From the NCBI GenBank assembly GCA_934417455.1, contig CAKRWK010000086.1:1-5680 (forward strand): a stretch of DNA of 5,680 nucleotides. The letters run 5' to 3'. This document shows positions 1 to 5,112 of the stretch, piece after piece. The position numbers and the translations under genes are program-made. Each line of letters opens with the position of its first letter. Position 1 is the stretch's first letter. Source of the DNA: an uncultured Eubacteriales bacterium (GTDB taxonomy: Bacteria > Bacillota > Clostridia > Oscillospirales > CAG-272). The notes below the pieces were generated by a model. It was not told where the DNA came from, searched no databases, and saw only the letters and a program-made list of their open reading frames with translations.

Positions 1-4
1 CTTT

Positions 5-87
5 TGGTGCGAGTAACAGGAATCGAACCTGCACGGTCTCCCACCGGATCCTAACTCCGGCGCGTCTGCCAGTTCCGCCATACTCGC
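5..87 (-). tRNA. tRNA-Leu, anticodon UAG
   Basis: Read on the minus strand, this folds as a class II leucine tRNA. The 7-bp acceptor stem GCGAGTA/TACTCGC is perfect. It is followed by a leucine-type D arm (GGCGGAACTGGCAGACGC), a 5-bp anticodon stem CCGGA/TCCGG around the 7-base loop GTTAGGA, a variable region of about 11 bases, and the T arm GCAGG-TTCGATT-CCTGT, which closes with a G-U pair. The anticodon TAG is complementary to plus-strand positions 51-53 and reads CUA, probably also other CUN codons by wobble. The discriminator base is A, and the 3' CCA is encoded (plus positions 5-7). Only four bases lie beyond the 3' end, so any terminator or further tRNA genes are outside the window. Confidence 0.96.
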
Positions 88-97
88 GTACCGATAT

Positions 98-126
98 ATT
101 CTACCATAAACCGCCGAAAAAAACAA
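98..126 (-). promoter_or_regulatory. Sigma-A-type promoter of the tRNA-Leu gene
   Basis: On the minus strand a -35-like TTGTTT (plus 121-126) is followed by exactly 17 bases and a -10 box TAGAAT (plus 98-103). The -10 box is preceded by TGG, giving the extended -10 form TGnTAGAAT. The predicted start near plus position 91 lies a few bases before the mature tRNA 5' end at 87, so the leader would be very short. The -35 box matches consensus at only three of six positions; the extended -10 makes the call credible. Confidence 0.6.
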
Positions 127-188
127 GATGTATTTTTGCTTTATATTTGTAATTATCTTTGACGGGGGAAGTTTTTTTCCCTCCTATA

Positions 189-217
189 TTGACGTAACGT
201 AAAAAATATGGTAAAAT
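189..217 (+). promoter_or_regulatory. Sigma-A-type promoter of the ruvC-truA operon
   Basis: A -35 box TTGACG (189-194, five of six consensus bases), a 17-base spacer and a -10 box TAAAAT (212-217, five of six) preceded by TGG form a near-consensus extended -10 promoter. Transcription would begin around 224, leaving a leader of roughly 50 bases before ruvC. It is the only strong rightward promoter I see ahead of six closely packed genes, so it probably drives the whole operon through truA. No operator or riboswitch is evident in the short leader. Confidence 0.8.
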
Positions 218-240
218 GAAACGATAAAGAAGCAACAACA

Positions 241-275
241 GAGAGAGGAGACGGCACAGGCCGCCGGATGATATG
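241..275 (+). promoter_or_regulatory. ruvC translation initiation region with distant Shine-Dalgarno and small hairpin
   Basis: The only good Shine-Dalgarno match, GAGAGAGGAG (241-250), ends 22 bases before the ruvC ATG at 273, far beyond usual spacing. Between them, CGGC (252-255) can pair with GCCG (260-263) around the 4-base loop ACAG. Folding removes 12 bases and leaves an effective spacing of 10. Looped Shine-Dalgarno arrangements are known from some phage T4 genes; its use here is inference. The alternative is that ruvC starts with a weak GGAT-like site at 266-269. Confidence 0.4.
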
Positions 276-773
276 ATTATTCTCGGACTTGACCCCGGGC
301 TGGCCATCGTCGGCTGGGGTGTGATTGAGAGCGTGCGCGGAAAGACGCGGCCGCTCGCTTACGGTGCGATTACGACGCCGGCGCATACGCCGATCGAAAA
401 CCGCCTTCTGATGATTGAACACGATTTGACGGAGGTCATACGGAAGTACAAACCGGACGAGGCCGCCGTGGAGGAATTGTTTTTTACCAATAACATCACG
501 ACGGGTATTGCCGTCGCGGAGGCGCGCGGCGTTATCCTCTGTACGGCGCACAAACTCGGCGTGACATTGCAGGAATATACGCCCATGCAGGTCAAACAGG
601 CCGTGGTCGGCTACGGCAAGGCGGACAAGCATCAGGTGATTTCCATGGTAACGACGATTTTGCGCCTGCCGAAGCCGCCGAAGCCCGACGATACTGCCGA
701 TGCCATTGCCATTGCTCTTTGCCACGCACAGTGCAAAAATTCGGCACTCAATCCGTATTTCAACCAACGATAA
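273..773 (+). CDS. ruvC: Crossover junction endodeoxyribonuclease RuvC
   Basis: RuvC cuts Holliday junctions symmetrically as a dimer, working with the RuvAB branch-migration motor in recombinational repair. The 166-residue product has the normal family length and RNase H-like fold signature. It opens with MIILGLDPG, which carries the first catalytic aspartate (D7). The second acidic residue lies in AVEELFF (E67), and the C-terminal acidic pair is D140 and D143 in KPDDTADAIAIA. QVKQAVVGYGKADKHQV (about 106-122) is the conserved DNA-contacting stretch. The start is chosen because the catalytic beta strand begins immediately, as in other RuvC proteins, and no in-frame upstream start exists nearby. 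The gene is first in the operon; ruvA and ruvB do not follow it. All catalytic residues are present, so it should be active. Confidence 0.97.
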   Translation: MIILGLDPGLAIVGWGVIESVRGKTRPLAYGAITTPAHTPIENRLLMIEHDLTEVIRKYKPDEAAVEELFFTNNITTGIAVAEARGVILCTAHKLGVTLQEYTPMQVKQAVVGYGKADKHQVISMVTTILRLPKPPKPDDTADAIAIALCHAQCKNSALNPYFNQR

Positions 774-791
774 CGCGGGAAGGATATTCAC

Positions 792-1658
792 ATGTGGATA
801 AGTGACAACTGGAAAGAGTACACGGTGCTTGATACGTCCGACGGGGAAAAACTGGAACTTTGGGGGAAATACTCTCTTGTTCGTCCCGACCCGCAAGTCA
901 TATGGAAAACAGGGAAGCGCGACCCGCTCTGGAACCGCGCGGACGCCAGATACACCCGCAGCCATGAAGGCGGCGGCCATTGGAACGACAACCGCCTGCC
1001 CGAGTCGTGGACGGTATCCTATCGCGACCTGACGTTCCGCATCAAACCGATGGGCTTCAAGCATACCGGTCTTTTTCCGGAGCAGGCCACCAACTGGGAC
1101 TGGTTCCGCTCTCTGATACGTGACGCCGGCCGTCCCGTGCGTGTGCTGAACCTGTTTGCCTATACGGGCGGCGCCACCGTGGCGGCCGCCAAAGAAGGCG
1201 CTGCCGTCTGTCATGTGGATGCCTCGCGCGGCATGGTGGCGGCAGCCAAAGATAATGCCGCCCTGTCGGGACTGTCGGACGCGCCCGTCCGCTATATCGT
1301 GGATGACTGCAAAAAGTTTATCGAAAGGGAAATCCGTCGCGGCAATACCTATGACGGCATTATTCTCGACCCGCCGTCCTACGGCCGCGGCCCGACGGGG
1401 GAAGTCTGGAAAATCGAGGAGCAGATTGACGACTTTGTCGCTTTGACGGCGAAGGTTCTCTCCGACCGTCCTCTCTTCTATCTTCTCAATTCCTACACCA
1501 CCGGTCTTTCTTCTTCTGCCATGAAATATATAACCGATTTGAGAGTATGCGCCGGAAGAAACGGAAAAAGCGAAGCGGAGGACATCGGTCTTCCCGTCAA
1601 ATCCACCGGTCTTGTATTACCGTGCGGCTCGTCCGTGCGCGTCTCGTTTCCCCTGTAA
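792..1658 (+). CDS. Class I SAM-dependent methyltransferase, RlmI/RlmK-like (COG1092 type)
   Basis: A 288-residue predicted RNA methyltransferase. The Rossmann-type SAM-binding core occupies about residues 100-240: motif I VLNLFAYTGG (118-127), an acidic strand end HVDAS with D143 expected to bind the SAM ribose, VDDCKKFI (170-177, D171/D172) near the adenine, and motif IV LDPPSYGRGPTGEVWKIE (192-209). The motif IV form and the C-terminal GLPVKSTGLVLPCG are characteristic of the family that includes the 23S rRNA methyltransferases RlmI and RlmK. The protein is shorter than E. coli RlmI and shows no recognisable N-terminal PUA domain; residues 1-90 instead carry a conserved-looking block with WGKYSLVRPDPQ. 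GGGAAGGA (777-784) sits 7 bases before the ATG. It begins 18 bases after ruvC, so the two are cotranscribed. The family is secure; the modified base and its position are not known. Confidence 0.88.
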   Translation: MWISDNWKEYTVLDTSDGEKLELWGKYSLVRPDPQVIWKTGKRDPLWNRADARYTRSHEGGGHWNDNRLPESWTVSYRDLTFRIKPMGFKHTGLFPEQATNWDWFRSLIRDAGRPVRVLNLFAYTGGATVAAAKEGAAVCHVDASRGMVAAAKDNAALSGLSDAPVRYIVDDCKKFIEREIRRGNTYDGIILDPPSYGRGPTGEVWKIEEQIDDFVALTAKVLSDRPLFYLLNSYTTGLSSSAMKYITDLRVCAGRNGKSEAEDIGLPVKSTGLVLPCGSSVRVSFPL

Positions 1659-1672
1659 ACGGAAGGAGTCCC

Positions 1673-2551
1673 ATGTCAAACGAATACTGTATTGAAACGG
1701 AACACGTTTCCTTTGCCTATACGAACGACGAGGGCGGCGTCTCCGACGCGCCGAAAGCGCTTGACAATATCTCGCTGTCCGTTCGTCCGGGCGAATATGT
1801 GGCCATTCTCGGACACAACGGCTCCGGGAAATCCACACTCGCCAAACTCTGGAATATGATTCTGACGCCGACGACGGGAAAACTCCGTCTGTTCGGAACG
1901 GATGTCACCTCGCCCGACTTTACGGAGGACGATATGTATGAACTCCGTCGCCGTATCGGCATGGTGTTTCAGAACCCCGACAACCAACTTGTCGCCACCG
2001 TGGTGGAAGAGGACGTAGCCTTCGGTCCGGAAAATCTCGCGTTGCCGAGAGAAGAAATCCGCCGCAGGGTAAACTCGGCGCTCGCGACCGTCGGTATGAG
2101 CGAATACGCCCATCACGCGCCGAGCAAACTCTCCGGCGGGCAGAAACAGCGCGTGGCCATTGCCGGTGTTCTGGCCATGAAGCCCGACATCATGATTTTC
2201 GATGAAGCCACGGCCATGCTGGATCCCGTCGGCCGTCGGCAGATTACCGACCTGATGGACTGCCTTCACGACGAGGGACTGACCGTCATCAACATCACCC
2301 ACTACATGAACGAAGCCGCAAGGGCGGGCAGAGTCATCGTTATCAACGACGGCCGCGTCGTTCTCGACGGGACGCCGAGGGAAATTTTCTCAAAGGTGGA
2401 AAAACTCCGTTCGCTCGGCCTGGAAGTGCCGCAGTGTGCGGAACTGCTGTTTGAACTCGGAAAACACGGTATGCGATTCCCGGGCGGACTTCTTTCTCCC
2501 GACGAATGTGCCGACGCCGTGGCCGCGGCGCTCCGTCCGTATATCAGATAA
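1673..2551 (+). CDS. ecfA1: Energy-coupling factor transporter ATPase EcfA1
   Basis: One of the two ATPases that power ECF vitamin and metal uptake; it acts at the cytoplasmic membrane face as a heterodimer with EcfA2, bound to EcfT. The 292-residue protein has all ABC motifs: Walker A GHNGSGKST (48-56), Q-loop Q100 within the ECF-typical FQNPDNQLVATVVEEDVAFG, signature LSGGQ (153-157), Walker B IMIFDEAT (173-180, catalytic E178), D-loop MLDP and switch histidine H210 in ITHYM. The AT(A)MLDP form after Walker B is typical of EcfA1 rather than EcfA2. The start at 1673 is chosen because GGAAGGAG (1661-1668) lies just upstream and MSNEYCIETEHVSFAY begins the ABC fold; a longer in-frame reading from 1547 would lie largely inside the methyltransferase gene. 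It begins 14 bases after that gene ends. The C-terminal extension of about 50 residues is normal for the family. Confidence 0.95.
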   Translation: MSNEYCIETEHVSFAYTNDEGGVSDAPKALDNISLSVRPGEYVAILGHNGSGKSTLAKLWNMILTPTTGKLRLFGTDVTSPDFTEDDMYELRRRIGMVFQNPDNQLVATVVEEDVAFGPENLALPREEIRRRVNSALATVGMSEYAHHAPSKLSGGQKQRVAIAGVLAMKPDIMIFDEATAMLDPVGRRQITDLMDCLHDEGLTVINITHYMNEAARAGRVIVINDGRVVLDGTPREIFSKVEKLRSLGLEVPQCAELLFELGKHGMRFPGGLLSPDECADAVAAALRPYIR

Positions 2552-2562
2552 AAAGGACTGTC

Positions 2563-3420
2563 ATGAACAAAATAGAAGTAAAAGGCGTCTCCTACGTGTA
2601 CAGCAAAGGTACACCGTTTGAAAAAACGGCGCTTGACAACGTCACGGTTTCTTTTGAAAAAGGAAAAATTACCGGACTTATCGGACACACCGGTTCCGGA
2701 AAATCGACGCTTGTCAACCTCCTTAACGGTCTGTACCGTCCCACAACGGGGCAGGTGCTCCTGGACGGGACGGATATATGGGAAAAGCCGAAGGAAATCG
2801 GCAAGGTGCGTTTCCGCGTCGGCCTTGTTATGCAATATCCCGAATACCAACTGTTCGACGATACGGTGCGTTCCGACATCGGTTTCGGTCCGCGCAATCT
2901 TGGATGTTCGCCCGAAGAAACGGAAGAACGCGTGGCGGAAGCCGCCCGCTTTACGGGCATCGGCGCGGATATACTCGACAAATCGCCCTTTGACCTGTCG
3001 GGCGGACAGAAGCGCCGCGCGGCCATCGCCGGCGTTCTCGCCATGCGTCCGGAAGTACTGGTTCTCGACGAACCCGCAGCGGGACTTGACCCGCGCGGAC
3101 GGCGCGAAATTCTCGGCGGACTTGTCGAATACGCCATGGCGCGCGGCACGACGGTGATTCTCGTCAGCCATTCCATGGAGGACATGGCGGCATACTGCGA
3201 CCGCGTGGTCGTGATGAACCGCTCACATGTGTTCGGCGCCGGCACGGTGGACGAAATCTTTTCGTCGCCCGAGGGGCTCCGCGACATCGGCCTTGACGTC
3301 CCGGAAATTTCCGTGTTCGCCACCGCCCTTCGCGACCGTGGCATACCGCTGTCGGGAAAACTCTACACGGTGGACGGCGTTCTTGACGCTATCCTGCGGA
3401 TAAAGGAGGGCAGAACGTGA
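2563..3420 (+). CDS. ecfA2: Energy-coupling factor transporter ATPase EcfA2
   Basis: Partner ATPase of EcfA1 in the ECF energizing module. The 285-residue product contains Walker A GHTGSGKST (41-49), Q-loop Q91 in MQYPEYQLFDDTVRSDIGFG (the Q-motif and following helix used to grip EcfT), signature LSGGQ (145-149), Walker B VLVLDEPAAGLDP (165-177, catalytic E170) and switch histidine H203 in VSHSM. QYPEYQLF and the DEPAAGLDP box are the usual EcfA2 forms, against QNPDNQ and DEATAMLDP in EcfA1, so the order A1 then A2 is clear. AAAGGA (2552-2557) precedes the ATG by 5 bases; the in-frame upstream reading from 2506 lies within ecfA1 and is not used. The gap to ecfA1 is 11 bases. Its stop codon overlaps the ecfT start, which argues for translational coupling and matched subunit amounts. 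Confidence 0.95.
   Translation: MNKIEVKGVSYVYSKGTPFEKTALDNVTVSFEKGKITGLIGHTGSGKSTLVNLLNGLYRPTTGQVLLDGTDIWEKPKEIGKVRFRVGLVMQYPEYQLFDDTVRSDIGFGPRNLGCSPEETEERVAEAARFTGIGADILDKSPFDLSGGQKRRAAIAGVLAMRPEVLVLDEPAAGLDPRGRREILGGLVEYAMARGTTVILVSHSMEDMAAYCDRVVVMNRSHVFGAGTVDEIFSSPEGLRDIGLDVPEISVFATALRDRGIPLSGKLYTVDGVLDAILRIKEGRT
3402..3420 (+). promoter_or_regulatory. ecfT Shine-Dalgarno and GTGA start/stop overlap
   Basis: AAAGGAGGG (3402-3410), inside the last codons of ecfA2, precedes a GTG start (3417-3419) by 6 bases. The GTG overlaps the ecfA2 stop TGA (3418-3420) as GTGA. This near-perfect site settles the unusual GTG start of ecfT and points to coupled translation of the two subunits. Confidence 0.85.
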
Positions 3421-4277
3421 TTTCCGATATTACCCTCGGTCAGTTTTTCCCGGGATTCTCGCCGATTCATAAACTCGACCCCAGAACAAAAATTTTTCTT
3501 GCCACCGTTTTTATCGTTTCGATTTTCCTCGCGGATACCCCGGCGGCGTTCGCCGTGCTTACGGTGTCCACTCTTCTTCTGATTGCCGTCAGCAAGATTT
3601 CCGTGGCCGTGATTCTCAAAGGTATCAAGCCCATTCTTTTTATTCTGATTTTCACGACGATTCTGAATGTTTTCATGACAGCGGGCGACGGGGAACCGCT
3701 GTTCGAATTCTGGATTTTTCATATCTATAAGGAAGGCATTGCCCGCGCCGTCTTTATGACGCTGCGCGTCGTTCTGCTTATCGTCGGCACCAGCCTGTTT
3801 CTGACGTATACAACCTCGCCCATTTCTTTGACGGACGGACTGGAAAGCATTCTTCGCCCGCTGAAACTTCTTCATATTCCCGTTCACATTTTTTCCATGA
3901 TGATGACCATTGCACTGCGCTTTATTCCGACGTTGGTCGAGGAGACGGAAAAAATCATGAATGCGCAGAAATCGCGCGGCGCGGATTTCACAAGCGGCGG
4001 CCTTGTCAAACGTGCCAAAGCGCTCGTTCCGCTTCTTGTCCCGCTGTTTGTCTCCGCTTTCAAACGGGCGGAAGAACTTGCCACAGCTATGGAGTGCCGC
4101 TGTTACCGTGTAGATAAAGAGCGCACCAAACTCGTAAAACTCACCTTCCGCCTGCGTGACGGTGCGGCCGTTCTGCTTATCCTTGTGCTTCTTGCGACCG
4201 TCATTGTTCTGAAGGCATATCCTTTCGCGGGCCTTTCGGACGCGTTGTGGCTTCGCCTTCTGTTCTATCGCATATAA
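3417..4277 (+). CDS. ecfT: Energy-coupling factor transporter transmembrane protein EcfT
   Basis: Membrane subunit that couples ATP hydrolysis by EcfA1/EcfA2 to movement of the substrate-binding S component. The 286 residues open with GQFFPGFSPIHKLDPRTK, the typical EcfT N-terminus (HxLDPRxK). Hydrophobic spans follow at about 25-39, 44-58, 71-88, 110-131 and, after the cytoplasmic coupling region, 248-266. The coupling helices carry the two short arginine motifs that dock into the ATPases: SRG (186-188, in AQKSRGADF) and CRC (227-229, in AMECRCYR). These are variants of the commonly cited ARG triplets, and the key arginines R187 and R228 are kept. The gene starts with GTG, overlaps ecfA2 by 4 bases and ends 10 bases before truA. 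No S component is encoded in the window, so the substrate cannot be told; such modules usually serve several vitamin-specific S components. Confidence 0.94.
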   Translation: MISDITLGQFFPGFSPIHKLDPRTKIFLATVFIVSIFLADTPAAFAVLTVSTLLLIAVSKISVAVILKGIKPILFILIFTTILNVFMTAGDGEPLFEFWIFHIYKEGIARAVFMTLRVVLLIVGTSLFLTYTTSPISLTDGLESILRPLKLLHIPVHIFSMMMTIALRFIPTLVEETEKIMNAQKSRGADFTSGGLVKRAKALVPLLVPLFVSAFKRAEELATAMECRCYRVDKERTKLVKLTFRLRDGAAVLLILVLLATVIVLKAYPFAGLSDALWLRLLFYRI

Positions 4278-4287
4278 GGATGAAAAC

Positions 4288-5043
4288 ATGAAATATTTCG
4301 CAAAAATACGGTACGTCGGTACCGACTTTCACGGCTTTCAGGTACAGCCCGGGCACCGGACAGTGCAGGGCGAACTTTGCCGGGTACTTACCATGGCGCT
4401 CGGCGTGCCGGTGGCCGTGACGGGATGTTCCCGCACGGACGCGGGCGTACATGCCGAGGCATTCTGCCTGACGGCGGACGCACCGGGCGCCACCGTACCG
4501 CCCGAAAAACTGCCTGTTGCGGTACTTCCGTATCTGCCGTCCGACCTCTCCTTGTATGAGGCCGTCCTTTGCCCGGACGGATTTCATCCCCGCTATGACG
4601 TATCGTCAAAAGAATATGTGTACCGTATTCTGAACCGCAAAATTCCCGACCCGTTTCTTGCCGGTCGCGTCTGGACGCTGCCGCGGACGGTGACAGACGA
4701 CGGTTTTCGCCGTATGTGTCGCGCGGCGGCCGATTTCGTCGGGACACACGATTTTTCGTCTTTCATGGCGGAAGGGTCGGATGTGTCCGATACCGTGCGG
4801 ACGGTATTTGACGCGTCGGTCACACGCGAGGGCGACATGATTTCGTTTTTTGTCCGTGCCGACGGATTTCTTTACCATATGGTGCGGATTATGACGGGAA
4901 CGCTGACGGATATTGCCTTTGGCCGGCTGTCCGAGGATGCGGTTGCGGGGATACTGGAAAGCAAAAACCGTTCGGCGGCCGGCATGACGGCGCCGCCCGA
5001 CGGATTGTATCTTCACCGTGTCGTTTATGACTGGAAAAATTAA
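4288..5043 (+). CDS. truA: tRNA pseudouridine(38-40) synthase TruA
   Basis: TruA converts uridines 38, 39 and 40 in the anticodon arm of many tRNAs to pseudouridine, acting as a cytoplasmic homodimer. The 251-residue protein has the expected length. It shows the N-terminal YVGTDFHGFQVQP, the catalytic motif GCSRTDAGVHA with nucleophile D51, the KEYVYRI strand (108-114) with the conserved tyrosine Y110 of the active site, and the C-terminal FLYHMVRIMTGTL (194-206) and APPDGLYLHRVVY (235-247) blocks. The G-W-Q triplet common after the first motif is GFQ here, a conservative change. AAGGA (4276-4280), overlapping the ecfT stop, lies 7 bases before the ATG. It is the last gene of the operon, directly before a strong terminator hairpin. 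truA following ecfA1-ecfA2-ecfT is a familiar Bacillota arrangement. Confidence 0.96.
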   Translation: MKYFAKIRYVGTDFHGFQVQPGHRTVQGELCRVLTMALGVPVAVTGCSRTDAGVHAEAFCLTADAPGATVPPEKLPVAVLPYLPSDLSLYEAVLCPDGFHPRYDVSSKEYVYRILNRKIPDPFLAGRVWTLPRTVTDDGFRRMCRAAADFVGTHDFSSFMAEGSDVSDTVRTVFDASVTREGDMISFFVRADGFLYHMVRIMTGTLTDIAFGRLSEDAVAGILESKNRSAAGMTAPPDGLYLHRVVYDWKN

Positions 5044-5051
5044 AACAGGAT

Positions 5052-5109
5052 AAAAAAACCTTCGTCGCAAAAGACTAAACAAAAGTCTTGTGACGGAGGT
5101 TTTGTTTTT
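5052..5109 (+). terminator. Intrinsic terminator of the ruvC-truA operon, overlapping the next gene's ribosome binding site
   Basis: Positions 5055-5070 pair with 5088-5103 (16 bp, two G-U pairs). After a two-base bulge (5071-5072), 5073-5076 pair with 5084-5087, closing a 7-base loop AAACAAA (5077-5083). The descending arm runs into TTTTGTTTTT (5100-5109), and the ascending arm is preceded by a run of A, so the structure could also stop leftward transcription. It begins 8 bases after the truA stop codon. The GGAGG Shine-Dalgarno of the downstream peptidoglycan synthase gene (5095-5099) is entirely inside the stem. Confidence 0.85.
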
Positions 5110-5112
5110 ATG
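5095..5112 (+). promoter_or_regulatory. Ribosome binding site of the peptidoglycan synthase gene, inside the terminator stem
   Basis: GGAGGT (5095-5100) stands 9 bases before the ATG at 5110. The sequence is ideal but is base-paired to 5059-5063 and neighbours when the full hairpin forms. I see no convincing promoter between truA and this gene; weak -10-like AT-rich stretches near 5041-5056 lack a good -35. Confidence 0.75.

Noticed and set aside
165..182. Small inverted repeat GGGAA/TTCCC around GTTTTT upstream of the operon promoter
   Set aside because: It is only about 5 bp with no following T-tract on either strand and lies upstream of the transcription start, so neither a terminator nor a leader structure is supported.
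159..194. A second TTGACG (159-164) exactly 30 bases before the -35 box at 189
   Set aside because: No -10 box stands at an acceptable distance from it; the best TATATT is 20 bases away. It could be chance in a short AT-rich region.
153..1214. 353-codon open frame on the minus strand opposite ruvC and the methyltransferase
   Set aside because: It is in exact codon register with the sense genes, contains no recognisable domain and runs through the promoter region. It is a by-product of TTA/CTA/TCA avoidance.
1547..1672. In-frame N-terminal extension of ecfA1 by 42 codons
   Set aside because: It lies mostly inside the methyltransferase gene, has a low-complexity basic composition, and the start at 1673 has a good Shine-Dalgarno.
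2506..2562. In-frame N-terminal extension of ecfA2 by 19 codons
   Set aside because: It overlaps the end of ecfA1, whereas the ATG at 2563 has AAAGGA at proper spacing and begins the ABC fold.
3417..4277. Possible S component or substrate gene for the ECF transporter in this operon
   Set aside because: The only membrane protein in the operon has the EcfT N-terminus and coupling motifs; no S-component-like gene is present in any frame.
3363..4289. 308-codon minus-strand frame opposite ecfT
   Set aside because: It mirrors the ecfT codons, is rich in K, R, N and H as expected for the complement of a membrane protein gene, and has no credible ribosome binding site or domain.
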